64,000 nucleotides of DNA, taken from contig CAWJEG010000013.1 of assembly GCA_963841845.1 (NCBI GenBank), forward strand, positions 496,001 to 560,000, in the 5' to 3' direction. The notes under the pieces are model-generated. The model worked only from the letters and a program-made list of their open reading frames with translations. It ran no database searches and was not told the origin of the DNA. The DNA is from CAVVGZ01 sp963841845 (GTDB lineage: Bacteria > Chloroflexota > Anaerolineae > Anaerolineales > Anaerolineaceae). This document shows positions 38,190 through 46,985 of the stretch, in pieces (position 1 is the stretch's first letter; every line of letters starts with the position of its first letter). A program made the position numbers and the translations under genes.

Positions 38190-39012
38190 TTTTCCCTCGC
38201 TGGTTAGGAAAAGTAACTCATTGGATTAGAACGATTTATTTTCCAATTTATCCTTTAATTGTGATGATACCACCCAATTTACATAACAATCAGTTTGTGG
38301 GGAGGTTTAAATAATAAAAAATGGCTGGGAATAATTCCTTCCATAAATAGATGCGATATGATCTGACTGATCAGGGGAATTGGGATGAAGAAGGTTATTT
38401 GATAGTAAGCAATAAAAAACTGAAAGAGTCTAAAACGCCCTTGGCCGACCTTTATTCAACTATTACCTTTCAGGTGTTTTAAACTCACAGGTCAGCATGA
38501 ACTATACCGGGGTTTTTCCGATATCAAACAAGTCAATATAATAAGCCAGTAATTTTTCACTTCAGGTTTTATGATTATTCAGGTATGTGAATGGGAAAAT
38601 TATTAATGAGTTAATTCTCCGAATTAACCTGGCCCGCTGACTGCCAGGCGGAAGAAAGAATAACCGGATACGGTGGATAAACTTGGCTGCTCTCCAGACT
38701 CGATTTTAACTGATTTCACGGTCCAATTCAACCGAAAGAATATCAAATTTCTTGGTTAGAGCGAAAAATCTTTATGATAGAAGCCATAGGGTTCGTTTAT
38801 CTTTTTCGTCCTTTTTAGATCATTTAGGGCTTTAAATAATAAATTTAAACCAAATAATTGTATGATTGATCGTTTCGATGGTTCTATTGCCAACCTTCCC
38901 AAGATATAATCAGTATCATAGCCTTCTTGGCGGTAATATTTTTGAGCATCCGGAAATATTTAATGAGAATTCTCACCCCATCATCTACCCCCTATCGTAA
39001 ACCATCGCACTA
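38190..39012. other. Gene-poor stretch
   Basis: About 820 bp with no credible gene. A 43-codon ATG reading frame (38351-38482) has no ribosome-binding site and no recognisable product. An 8-bp inverted repeat with a 3-nt loop lies at 38610-38628, and a CTGGC/GCCAG pair follows it. The sequence resembles eroded coding DNA but I cannot assign it. Confidence 0.4.
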
Positions 39013-39171
39013 CAGTTAGCAGTAATAGCAGCCCAGGAACGAAGCAGGATAACTCTGCTTGACCTGGAACGATTATTTGACCTATGGGTTCAGCATTATG
39101 AAAAACTTACCCAGGAGGCACGCCAGCGTTTTCCGCTGCAACCCATATATTTCCTGGCTCCGATCGAGTGA
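39013..39171 (+). pseudogene. C-terminal remnant of a restriction-endonuclease-like protein
   Basis: An open frame of 52 codons without a start reads QLAVIAAQERSRITLLDLE and continues FDLWVQHYEKL...FPLQPIYFLAP, ending at TGA 39169-39171. This pattern resembles the C terminus of Mrr-type restriction endonucleases as I recall them. The catalytic part is missing upstream, where the sequence is not readable in any frame. Likely the tail of a lost restriction gene. Confidence 0.45.
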
Positions 39172-39732
39172 CATGGGCACAATTTGATGTGTACAGGTAG
39201 AAATATTTTTATGTTAGATTTCTAGATTTAATTAATGCAATTGGTAATGTGCATCTTTTAATAGGTTAAGTTACGAATGGGATCTTGAGTTAAAAAATAC
39301 GGGATAAAAGGGTAGTTCTGACTCAAATTTCCAGAAAAATGTGTTGCGGAATCAATTTCGCATTCCGTTTTATCATGCATTCTATATTTAAAAAATATTG
39401 AAATTACCTACTGATAACTATTAATTATATAATGACCCTAACACCTAAGTGGGTTCATATAGTAATAACGATTTAGGTTTTATTAATTCAGATATACAAA
39501 CCCAAAATATGTATGAACATTAGAAAAATATTCTGACGCATTAATCATTCTCACTTTAAAGGTCTAATAATTGAGGGAAACATGCCAGAAATTACAACAC
39601 TAACTAGAGGCCAGACTCCCCCTCAAAACGGAGTGCCAGAATATATTTTAATATTGATAGGTGTCTAGCCCACCCGACGCTGCCGCTAAGCCAATTCGTT
39701 CGGCTGCTGACTATCTCGAAAGGGAATGAAAA
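39172..39732. other. Gene-free AT-rich stretch
   Basis: About 560 bp, very AT-rich with runs of stop codons in all frames. I see no gene, RNA, hairpin of note or promoter with both hexamers. It separates two pseudogenes. Confidence 0.45.
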
Positions 39733-41201
39733 ATGTACCGTCAGAAATTATTTCAGCATGTAATTGGCGTGACATTAATTATTGTCTTGGTTGGGTGCAG
39801 TTCTCATGCAACCACCTCCAAATGATTAATAGACACCCCTATTTCGTCAACCGCTGCGCCGTTGGCGCCCACCGTGACACCGACACAAATTCCTCCGACA
39901 CAAACACCTCTTCCTTCATTGATGACCATTCAGGATGGAAACAACTCAACAAGAACCCTGCTTCACGCTAAAACCTCACCAGAACTTGGTAGATAATCGT
40001 ATTGGTGGACGAGCAGTTGATGAATTTTTGGTTAAACCTTGAGTTTGAAACTTTCCAAATATGAAATGACCAATCATCGGATTCAAGCGGCTCGCGTTAC
40101 GATCAATGAACCCGATTCCTACCTGGTCAGATGGGATACGCCCGAAGATTTTTTAAACCAAATTACAACGAGTTCATCACTAATTTAGCCCAGAATGACA
40201 TTCGAATTATTTACAACCTCATCTACTGGGATAAGGCATATCATAATGCAGGAGGAGAGGTCGAGCTCACCAAGATTCAGAGCAGAAGATAAATACACGC
40301 TATTTTGATTATGTTCGGTTTGTGATTAGGATTTCGGCGATCGAGTTCAATACTATGAAAATCGGAACGAACCAAAGCTCAAGAATTCGATCATGGATAT
40401 AGATGTCGCTGACTATATCGACCTCACAAGGCGAACCATTGCCGTCATTCGAGAAGTGAAGCCTGAAGCCAAAATTGTCGTTGGTAGTGTCCACATCCAC
40501 GATTTTGAATCCCTGACTATTTGACTACAATTCTCAAATCGGATTTGATGCCGATGGTAGACGTAATTGCCTGGCACCCTATGATAGACCTGATACCAGG
40601 TAAAAACGAATGCAATGGAGATTTTTCCTGAATACCCACCTATGGTTCAAGAAATAACGAATTTGGCCAATGTGAATGGATTTACTGGAGAATTTTCTGC
40701 TGATGAACTTCATTGGCAAACCCCAAAAACCAATCCTACTTCTCCTTGTACTTGCAGTGAACAACTGATGCCAAATACTACACGCGAGGAATCCTTATGA
40801 ATTTGGGCATGGATGTTAGTGTTGGAACCGTGTTGGACACTGACGATGAGCCAGTTGCTTTTTCTGTGGTTCGAAATATTAGTACTATTATGGCGGGGGC
40901 TAATCCGATTAATCTACATGTAGAAGTCCAAAGCGAAGCATTTACTATCAAAACTTATAGCTTTTCTTTGCCCAATGGGGATCGGCTAGTTGCGTTGTGG
41001 ACAGATGGCGTGGCTGTGGATGACGACCCCGGTATTCCATCGACAGTAACACTCTCTGGATTTTCCGGTTGGACTGCCACTGGATTAGATGTCCTGCATG
41101 GATTTGAACAACAATTGATTACAACAAGTGAGACAGGTAACTTAGTAATTCAAAACTTTCTTATCAAGGATTATCCCATCCTCATTCGTTTGTCGAAATA
41201 G
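39733..41201 (+). pseudogene. Decayed glycosidase lipoprotein (clan GH-A type)
   Basis: Starts with an intact lipoprotein signal (MYRQKLFQHVIGVTLIIV, lipobox LVGC), then a stop; the Pro/Thr linker PTVTPTQIPPTQTPLPS continues in another frame. Pieces in several frames then give RVTINEPDSYLVRWDTPEDF, YYENRNEPK (NEP at 40366-40374, the acid/base motif of GH-A glycosidases), DYIDLTRRTIAVIREVKP-type, SDLMPMVDVIAWHPM, and finally 40770-41201 with YYTRGILMNLGMDV and the C-terminal beta domain. Both stops and shifts of different sizes are present, unlike the single clean insertions elsewhere, so this is true gene decay. Confidence 0.7.
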
Positions 41202-41235
41202 GTATTAGCTTATTACGTAGCAAAACCGGGAGAGA

Positions 41236-41906
41236 ATAAAGAAAAAAATATGGATTATATTTGTTCTTTTAGTTATTCTATCCTTGACCGTAAATGGTTG
41301 TGGATCAAATCTATCTCCCACAGTTACAGCAACGGCAGATGTATCAACACTATTATCACCTTCACTAACATCCATATCCCCAACCTCAGCAATGACTCCC
41401 ATCCCTATCGGTAAAACCATTGTTGTTACCAGTGCGAAGGATAGCGGACCGGGTACGCTTCGACAGGCACTGGAAGAAGCACGGCTGGTGACATTATCAA
41501 TTTTGATCCAAGAATCTTCCCACTTGATCAACCGACAGTCATTTATTTGCGATCGATTTTACCTCCCATGAACCAAGGAAGGTTGACAATTGATGCCAAC
41601 GGTGCCGGTGTAATCCTTGATGGGAGCAAGATGCCGGATGGTTGGGATAGTGCCTTCCAGGCTCTTTCAAACGACAATATTATTAGCGGTTTCACAATTG
41701 TCAATTTTTCTGGTCCTGGAATTCAGATCAGCGGCGGCCAGAATAACCTTATTGAGAAAAATGTGATTAGTGGTAATGATTATGGCATTGGAATATGGGG
41801 AAGTACAACCTCCTGGAATAAGATAAAAGAAAACTATATTGGTATATCCGCAGATGGTATCACCTCTCAAGCCAAGCAACTCTCTTGGCTAATATCGAGT
41901 ATGTAA
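41236..41906 (+). pseudogene. Decayed right-handed beta-helix lipoprotein
   Basis: Begins with ATA where ATG is expected (IKKKIWIIFVLLVILSLTV then lipobox NGC), so the start codon seems lost. The linker and IVVTSAKDSGPGTLRQALEEAR are followed by a frame change (-1 or +2) near 41486 into GDIINFDPRIFPLDQPTVIY. The beta-helix follows, with ILDGSKMPDGW, IVNFSGPGIQISGG and repeated NxI/GN turns (NLIEKNVISGNDYGIGIWG). It ends prematurely at 41906. Intact relatives are large cell-surface proteins. The truncation and lost start mark it as a pseudogene. Confidence 0.7.
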
Positions 41907-42559
41907 AATTTTCGGATTGATAGTGAAGCCATAAATCTGATGCTTTGGTTACTCAATTATTATAAGTAGTATCCATAGGCTGACTTAGGAAAACCATTAA
42001 TAATAGGGGAAAAATATCGGAGCAGAGTCGGATGAAAAGAAGAAAGATCCTTCGCCTCAGCCCTCACCAAGTGGGAGAGGGCTGGAATGAAAAGCGATAA
42101 ATTATATGAAATACATACAAATTCCTAGCCCGAACTCCCGATCGAACCTGAAATGAATGTTGAAAAAGAGAGCGAAATGCACCACCGCAGGAAAATGCCA
42201 CCCCAACCGGGCAAATTAGAAGGTGGAAGCATTGTGTATGCCTCGGATGCGACCGGCACCTGCTGAAGTGACCTCACGTAGCGCATGGAGCCCCAGCACT
42301 CATCCCGGCACCAAACAGGCCGGGCTTCCTCAACGCGGATCTCACAAAGCCTGAATTCATCCATCATGGATAAAAACGAATAGAAACGATTCAAATCATC
42401 CTTTACACCGAAGCGAAGGCATGGGCGAAACGTGACCGGAGGCTGAGCGAATAGGTAATATTAGGGGTAAACTAGTTTTAAAAGGGTTGAAAAAAATAAC
42501 GAATCTGCTAAGATAAAAGAAAAATCAATTTCAGAACTTTTAATAATTGAATAGCTTAG
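41907..42559. other. Gene-free stretch upstream of the tRNA array
   Basis: About 650 bp. It contains an 8-bp inverted repeat with an 11-nt loop (CAGCCCTC 42058-42065, GAGGGCTG 42077-42084) of the kind found in small intergenic palindromic repeats. Reading frames in 42125-42394 have no family resemblance or ribosome-binding site and are not called. Confidence 0.4.
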
Positions 42560-42578
42560 TGGCGAGAGTGGGATTTTT
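42560..42578 (-). pseudogene. tRNA 3'-end fragment (copy 1)
   Basis: The sequence TGGCGAGAGTGGGATTT repeats the complement of the tRNA-Met 3' acceptor and T-stem found intact at 42748. It is followed by unrelated bases. The oldest-looking of three tandem remnants. Confidence 0.5.
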
Positions 42579-42610
42579 TGTAATGATCTGGATGCTCACA
42601 AGCAGGGGAC

Positions 42611-42635
42611 AAAAAAACCCCGGTTGTGGGGGTTT
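42611..42635 (-). terminator. Intrinsic terminator after decayed tRNA copy 2
   Basis: Minus strand: AACCCC paired with GGGGTT around a short loop, followed by a run of T residues. Directly follows the broken tRNA copy at 42643-42703 in the direction of transcription. Confidence 0.6.
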
Positions 42636-42642
42636 ACCTTTG

Positions 42643-42703
42643 TGGCGAGAGTGAGATTTGCGAAGTACTGGATGTTCTTCCAGTAAACTCACGACCAAAG
42701 GCT
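42643..42703 (-). pseudogene. Broken tRNA-Met copy 2, T-loop interrupted
   Basis: Matches the complement of the intact tRNA-Met from its 3' end through the T stem, then about 25 foreign bases interrupt the T loop between ATTTG and AACTCACG. The match resumes through CGACCAAAGGCT and is lost in the anticodon region. The broken copy at 51866 is interrupted at the same place. Confidence 0.6.
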
Positions 42704-42714
42704 GTTCACATTAT

Positions 42715-42740
42715 GAAAAAATCCCCAAAAATGGGGGGGT
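42715..42740 (-). terminator. Intrinsic terminator of tRNA-Met
   Basis: Minus strand: CCCC...GGGG stem with an A/T loop followed by six T residues, 8 bp after the tRNA 3' end. Arrangement tRNA then stem-loop is repeated for copy 2 just downstream. Confidence 0.65.
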
Positions 42741-42747
42741 CCCTTTG

Positions 42748-42819
42748 TGGCGAGAGTGAGATTTGAACTCACGACCAAGGGCTTATGAGTCCCCTGCTCT
42801 TCCACTGAGCTACCTCGCC
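42748..42819 (-). tRNA. tRNA-Met (anticodon CAT)
   Basis: 72 nt, cloverleaf intact. The 7-bp acceptor GGCGAGG pairs with TCTCGCC (one G-U), discriminator A. D arm GCTC...GAGC, anticodon loop CTCATAA with CAT, and T arm GTGAG-TTCAAAT-CTCAC. The 3' CCA is not encoded. CAT could also mark tRNA-Ile2 (lysidine) but the arm sequences do not allow me to decide; initiator features (three GC pairs in the anticodon stem) are absent. It has an excellent promoter and terminator. Confidence 0.9.
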
Positions 42820-42831
42820 TAACGATCACGG

Positions 42832-42860
42832 ATTTTACTATGATCAGGATATTCTGTCAA
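42832..42860 (-). promoter_or_regulatory. Sigma-70 promoter of tRNA-Met
   Basis: Minus strand: consensus TTGACA (42855-42860), 17-nt spacer, TAAAAT (42832-42837). The transcript would start about 6 nt before the mature tRNA. Confidence 0.8.
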
Positions 42861-42960
42861 ACTAAAAAGTTTTACACAATACATCATACCAGCCGGTTGA
42901 AATCCATGGATTGTGAATAGACTCTAAATAAGTTGGATAGTATACTTTTAGAATCAAATT

Positions 42961-43744
42961 ATGGACCCCAAAAAATTTAGCAGACATCCATTTTCTTATT
43001 TCAGGTACGGCGAAGGAATTTGGCAATCACTTCAAGCTGGCATTATTGCTGAAAAACAGGTAGCCCTTTCTCTCAATGGGAAGATATGGCTTCAATTACT
43101 TTGTACGCCAATTGATCTGGATTTTCTCGCTTTAGGATTCCTCTATAATGAGAACATAATAAAAACCATCACTGATATCGCAGACATCAGGGTTTGTAAC
43201 CAGTCATCCCTTGTTGATGTTTGGACCCAAACGGCAGTCAATCCGCCTGCAATCTTTACCAAAACAACCGGATGTTCCGGGGGTTTGACCGGATTTGTGG
43301 AAAATGAAATTATTCCTTTCGAGGTGACAGAATCTATAAGCCCCTCAACAATCTTCGAGTGTATCCACCAACTTTATTTGAGCCAGGATATTTATAAGGC
43401 CAGCGGGGGAATTCATTGTTCGGCCTACTTTGAAGGTGAACAGATGAAATACAGTATCAGAGGATATTGGCCGGCACAATACTCTGGATAAACTGACAGG
43501 AATGAGATTAAGAAATAATGACATATTCGGTCATGGGATTCTTCTTACTACCGGCAGAATTAGTTCGGAAATGATACAAAAAGCCTACAAAATGAATGCG
43601 TTTGCCGCTGCAACGCTCACTTCTCCAACCTCCATGGCAATTGAATTTGCTGATAAGTATAACATCACACTAATTGGCTATGCGAAGCCCAACCATTTTA
43701 ATGTTTATACACATCCTGAGCGTCTGACTAACTTTTCTTCTTGA
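42961..43744 (+). CDS. fdhD: Formate dehydrogenase sulfurtransferase FdhD, frameshifted
   Basis: Transfers sulfur to the molybdenum cofactor of formate dehydrogenase. About 260 residues when joined: LGFLYNENII, TTGCSGGLTGF (the cysteine-loop region, one Cys rather than CxxC), SGGIHCSAYFEGE, then AGA|GAT restores DIGRHNTLDKLTG, LTTGRISSEMIQKA and GYAKPNHFNVYTHPERL. One extra G at 43462-43463 causes the first frame to end at 43491. A -10-like TATACT lies 14 bp before the ATG and no Shine-Dalgarno is seen. Convergent with mobA; the formate dehydrogenase genes follow. Confidence 0.9.
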
Positions 43745-43770
43745 GGATGTCGATCATCGGGATCATTTGA

Positions 43771-44371
43771 TTAATCCAGTTCCAATGCAATTTTTTCTGC
43801 AAGGTCCAGGTCTGCGTGGGTATTTATATTAATAAATGAGTGGAAATTCGGATCATATCTGGCAACCTCATCAGAACGAATTGTCCGGACATTCATCTTG
43901 GAAAACCAGGAAATCATCCGGAAGTCCCCCCGCTCAATCGATTTTTGGATCTCAGGAAAACAGGTTGATTTTTTATAAACCGCGTGAAGCGGCTCTAAAC
44001 CAATACGGGACTCTGGAATGATGACATCGTAGGTGGAATTTATACTTAGGCTGAGCATCCATAAAAATAAGTCCTGGATTGACAAATGGCATATCGCAGG
44101 CAACCAGGGCTATCAGGGGGTATTGTGCCTCCAAAATCGCTGAATATAATCCAACCAATGGCCCTTTACCGGGAATTTTGTCTTTTATTGCATTCCAATT
44201 ATTTTGTTGAATTTCATCTGGATTCCCTGTAACGATTAATACCTCAGCAGCTACTCTATGTAACCGGTTTACTACTCTCTCAATCAACGGGATACCCAGG
44301 AATGGTATCCATGCTTTATTTTCTCCCATCCTGGATGATTTTCCTCCGGCAAGTACTGCTAGGGTGACCAT
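43771..44371 (-). CDS. mobA: Molybdenum cofactor guanylyltransferase, frameshifted
   Basis: Adds GMP to molybdopterin to form MGD, needed by formate dehydrogenase. The N-terminal LAVLAGGKSSRMGENKAW is the nucleotidyltransferase signature, then GPLVGLYSAI and VACDMPFVNPGLI. The first frame is lost at a five-T run (complement of 44063-44067); removing one T gives LWMLSLSINSTYDVIIPE and EPLHAVYKKS. The C-terminal FININTHADL is the family end. ATG at 44371 has no ribosome-binding site; TATAAT ends 6 nt upstream. Confidence 0.9.
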
Positions 44372-44377
44372 GGGGAA

Positions 44378-44383
44378 ATTATA
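44378..44383 (-). promoter_or_regulatory. TATAAT -10 element of mobA, predicting a leaderless mRNA
   Basis: Minus-strand consensus -10 ending 6 nt before the mobA ATG. The -35 is weak, so confidence is moderate. Confidence 0.5.
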
Positions 44384-44396
44384 ACTTCAATTATTT

Positions 44397-44425
44397 TTGC
44401 TTTTATTTACATAATTCCTTACAAT
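44397..44425 (+). promoter_or_regulatory. Promoter of the formate dehydrogenase operon
   Basis: TTGCTT (44397-44402), 17 nt, TACAAT (44420-44425), about 65 bp before the nuoE-like start. It overlaps the mobA promoter region, so the two divergent units could be co-regulated. Confidence 0.5.
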
Positions 44426-44491
44426 AAAATAAAATGTTCCATAGCCGAATAAGTAAATTATTCCTGCATAAAATTCTGAAAGTGGGGTTGT

Positions 44492-45001
44492 ATGGACCAA
44501 CCAGATATTGATTTAATGCAGCCTGTCCTGGCCAAATATGCTTCTATGGGGAGAACAGCGCTCCTTCCAGTATTACATTCTGCCCAGAAAATATACGGCT
44601 ATTTACCTGAGCCAGTTACCCGGGAGATCGCCTCAACCCTAAATATTCCCCTGTCTGAAATCAGCGGTGTAATCGATTTTTATGCCCTTTTCCGCCGGAA
44701 ACCAGTTGGAAAAACACTCATCCACGTCTGTAATGATCCTGCCTGTGCAATTGCAGGCTCGGATGGAGTTATGAAAAGGATGACACGAAAATATGAGGGG
44801 CATTTGCAGAAATTATCCTCAGAATCATCGATAACAATCGAACGCTCCCCCTGTTTAGGACTTTGTGAACACGCACCTGCTATCCTGGTCCAGGGGATTG
44901 GAGTCCCGTCAGTCGGAAGGAAAACATGGATGGATCTTGATACGGGGAAGTTCGACCATCCTCACACAATTCTAGGAGGTGATTTTTCTCTTATTAACTA
45001 G
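44492..45001 (+). CDS. NuoE/HoxE-like 2Fe-2S subunit of NAD-linked formate dehydrogenase
   Basis: 169 residues of the thioredoxin-like ferredoxin family: helical N-terminal part, then the 2Fe-2S ligands in CNDPAC (CxxxxC) and CLGLC (CxxxC). Works with the NuoF-like flavoprotein to link formate oxidation to NAD. GGGGT lies upstream of the ATG. Its last codons overlap the NuoF-like gene, and a one-base shift would fuse the two proteins (GGDFSL then LTRNCG); see findings. Confidence 0.88.
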   Translation: MDQPDIDLMQPVLAKYASMGRTALLPVLHSAQKIYGYLPEPVTREIASTLNIPLSEISGVIDFYALFRRKPVGKTLIHVCNDPACAIAGSDGVMKRMTRKYEGHLQKLSSESSITIERSPCLGLCEHAPAILVQGIGVPSVGRKTWMDLDTGKFDHPHTILGGDFSLIN

Positions 45002-46223
45002 AAATTGTGGCAAAGGGGCGACAACCTGGCTGGATAAATACCTTGCCAATGATGGATATCGATCTCTTGAAAAAGCCTTAAATACCTCTCCAGCATCCGT
45101 CCTCAATGAAATCAAGGAGTCAGGTTTGGTTGGACGTGGGGGAGCAGCTTTTCCAACGGGGGTGAAACTGGAGTCTGCAGCAAATGTTGATGATACCCCA
45201 AGATACATAGTGTGCAACGGAGATGAGGCTGAACCAGGAACGTTCAAGGATCGAATCCTGATGGAAGATGATCCGCACAGTATCCTGGAAGGTATTTTGA
45301 TTGCCGGATACGCAATTGGTTCATCAAAAGGTTATATCTACATCAGGGGAGAATATGGTTACCAATTTGACGTGATGAATAAAGCGCTTCAAGAAGCACA
45401 GGATGGGGGTTTTATCGGAAAGAACATTTTTGGTACCAAATTTAATTTCGAAATCGAAATTCGCCAGGGCGCCGGGGCCTATATATGCGGTGAAGAGACC
45501 GCTCTTTTAGAATCCTTGGAGGGTAAATGTGGTTTCGCCAGATCGAAACCACCATTTCCTACTACTCACGGATTATTTGGAAAACCAACCGTTATAAATA
45601 ATGTTGAAACCCTTGTCAATATTCCCCTAATATTAAGAATTGGCAGTGTTGAATACCGCAAAATGGGTACCGAAAAATCACCCGGTCCGAAATTGTTTTG
45701 CATTTCAGGGGATGTTAACAAACCAGGGCTTTATGAAGTAGCACTCGGGGTGCCTCTTAAGCACATGATATATGACCTTGCTGGTGGAATCAGAGGGAAT
45801 AAGGATTTTCACACTGCTTTGATCGGAGGAGCAGCCGGCATGTTCGCAGATAAACAGGACCTGGATGTACCGATGAGTTTCGAAGGCTTAAGATCCGCAG
45901 GTCTGAGCCTGGGGGCAGGCGTCATAACTGTTTTTAATGAAACAAGGGATATGCTTGATATTTTGCTCAGATTAGCACATTTCTTTTCAGAAGAATCCTG
46001 CGGAAAATGCTACCCATGCCAGTTGGGTACTCAAAAGCAATATGAAATCATGGAAAGGTTTGCATCCGGGAAAGCCTTACCCGGAGATTTGGAAAGGCTC
46101 CAGGATATTGGAATAACAATGACCGACTCCTCTCTCTGTGGGCTTGGGCAATCGGCTTCATCGGCAATTCAGAGTGCAATCAGGCTTTGGCCGGATAAAT
46201 TTTCTAATGTTTTTCCGGGATAG
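44979..46223 (+). CDS. NuoF/HoxF-like NADH- and FMN-binding subunit of formate dehydrogenase
   Basis: About 410 residues. GRGGAAFPTGVK binds FMN/NADH; GAGAYICGEETALLESLEG is the second nucleotide motif; the N3-type 4Fe-4S site is SCGKCYPCQLGT plus the later LCGLGQ. Passes electrons between NAD(H) and the iron-sulfur chain. The only start in frame is a GTG at 44979 that overlaps the AGGAGG, an implausible spacing. So either translation enters by coupling or this is the second half of a NuoE-NuoF fusion. Confidence 0.88.
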   Translation: MIFLLLTRNCGKGATTWLDKYLANDGYRSLEKALNTSPASVLNEIKESGLVGRGGAAFPTGVKLESAANVDDTPRYIVCNGDEAEPGTFKDRILMEDDPHSILEGILIAGYAIGSSKGYIYIRGEYGYQFDVMNKALQEAQDGGFIGKNIFGTKFNFEIEIRQGAGAYICGEETALLESLEGKCGFARSKPPFPTTHGLFGKPTVINNVETLVNIPLILRIGSVEYRKMGTEKSPGPKLFCISGDVNKPGLYEVALGVPLKHMIYDLAGGIRGNKDFHTALIGGAAGMFADKQDLDVPMSFEGLRSAGLSLGAGVITVFNETRDMLDILLRLAHFFSEESCGKCYPCQLGTQKQYEIMERFASGKALPGDLERLQDIGITMTDSSLCGLGQSASSAIQSAIRLWPDKFSNVFPG

Positions 46224-46241
46224 ATACGAAAGGGTCCAAGG

Positions 46242-46967
46242 ATGAATGAAAATGTCCAATTAACGATAAATGGAATTCAGGTGAAAGTGCCTGCTGAAAT
46301 GACGATCCTCAAGGCTGCCAGAGAAGTTGGATTGGAAATTCCAACAATTTGCTACCATGATTACTGCACCTCTAATGCATTGTGCCGCATCTGTGTCGTC
46401 GAAGTTACCGGAGCCCGTACACTTATTCCTTCCTGTATTGCCAGAGTCTCAGAAGGCATGGATGTGAAAACCAACACTCCTCGTGTGCTATTATCCAGAA
46501 AAATGATTTTAGAGATGATGGCTTCAAGCGTAGATTTATCGGATGCTCCTGAAATAATTGCCCTTATCCGGCAATACCAGGCTGATGTGCATCGTTTTCC
46601 GGACACGAATAAAAGAAATCCTCCACTTTTGGATGATAATCCCATGTTTATCCGGGATTATGCAAAATGTATCCTGTGCTGGAGATGTGTTCAAGTTTGT
46701 GCAGAGGATGCCCAGTATACCTATGCTATCAATTTTACAAACCGTGGATTCAAAACCCTCATCAACACCTATTATGATTTGCCGTTGACAGATACAACCT
46801 GTGTTTTTTGTGGTCAATGTGTGGGAGTATGCCCAACCGGAGCCCTCAAACCAAAACGGCAGTGGCTCTTAGAGCTTGGTTATACACCCGGCGAAATCAT
46901 GAAGATGACCCGCAGCCAGCGCAAAGCAAAAACGAAGGAAAAATTTGGCAGTTTATTAGCAGATTAA
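46242..46967 (+). CDS. NuoG/HoxU-like iron-sulfur subunit of formate dehydrogenase
   Basis: 241 residues. An N-terminal plant-type 2Fe-2S domain (CYHDYCTSNALCRICVVEV plus a later Cys in IPSCIARV), a His-Cys 4Fe-4S linker region (the family HxxxCxxC is partly degenerate here, HRFPDTNKR), and two 4Fe-4S clusters of ferredoxin type (CILCWRCVQVC and CVFCGQCVGVCPTGAL). Links the catalytic subunit to NuoF/E. GGGTCCAAGG precedes the ATG. The catalytic gene follows after 18 bp. Confidence 0.9.
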   Translation: MNENVQLTINGIQVKVPAEMTILKAAREVGLEIPTICYHDYCTSNALCRICVVEVTGARTLIPSCIARVSEGMDVKTNTPRVLLSRKMILEMMASSVDLSDAPEIIALIRQYQADVHRFPDTNKRNPPLLDDNPMFIRDYAKCILCWRCVQVCAEDAQYTYAINFTNRGFKTLINTYYDLPLTDTTCVFCGQCVGVCPTGALKPKRQWLLELGYTPGEIMKMTRSQRKAKTKEKFGSLLAD

Positions 46968-46985
46968 AATTCGGAGTTATGACAG

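Larger units (their letters stand above)
42748..42905. repeat. Left copy of tRNA-Met/radC-end direct repeat
   Basis: Homologous to 51866-52034 in the same orientation. Shared blocks: the tRNA; ACGATCACGGATTT and CTATGATC immediately upstream; the promoter TTGACA; and ATCATACCA with GGTTGAA at the far end. In this copy the last block reads, on the minus strand, FNRLV-stop, the same C-terminal pattern as RadC (FNQVV-stop at 52017). Confidence 0.75.

Noticed and set aside
39733..41201. Counting the GH-A and beta-helix genes among the +1 frameshift set
   Set aside because: They have several stops, a lost start codon and a -1/+2 shift, so they are ordinary decayed genes.
42125..42394. An 89-residue minus-strand frame
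   Set aside because: No ribosome-binding site, family resemblance or neighbouring support; composition looks like non-coding DNA.
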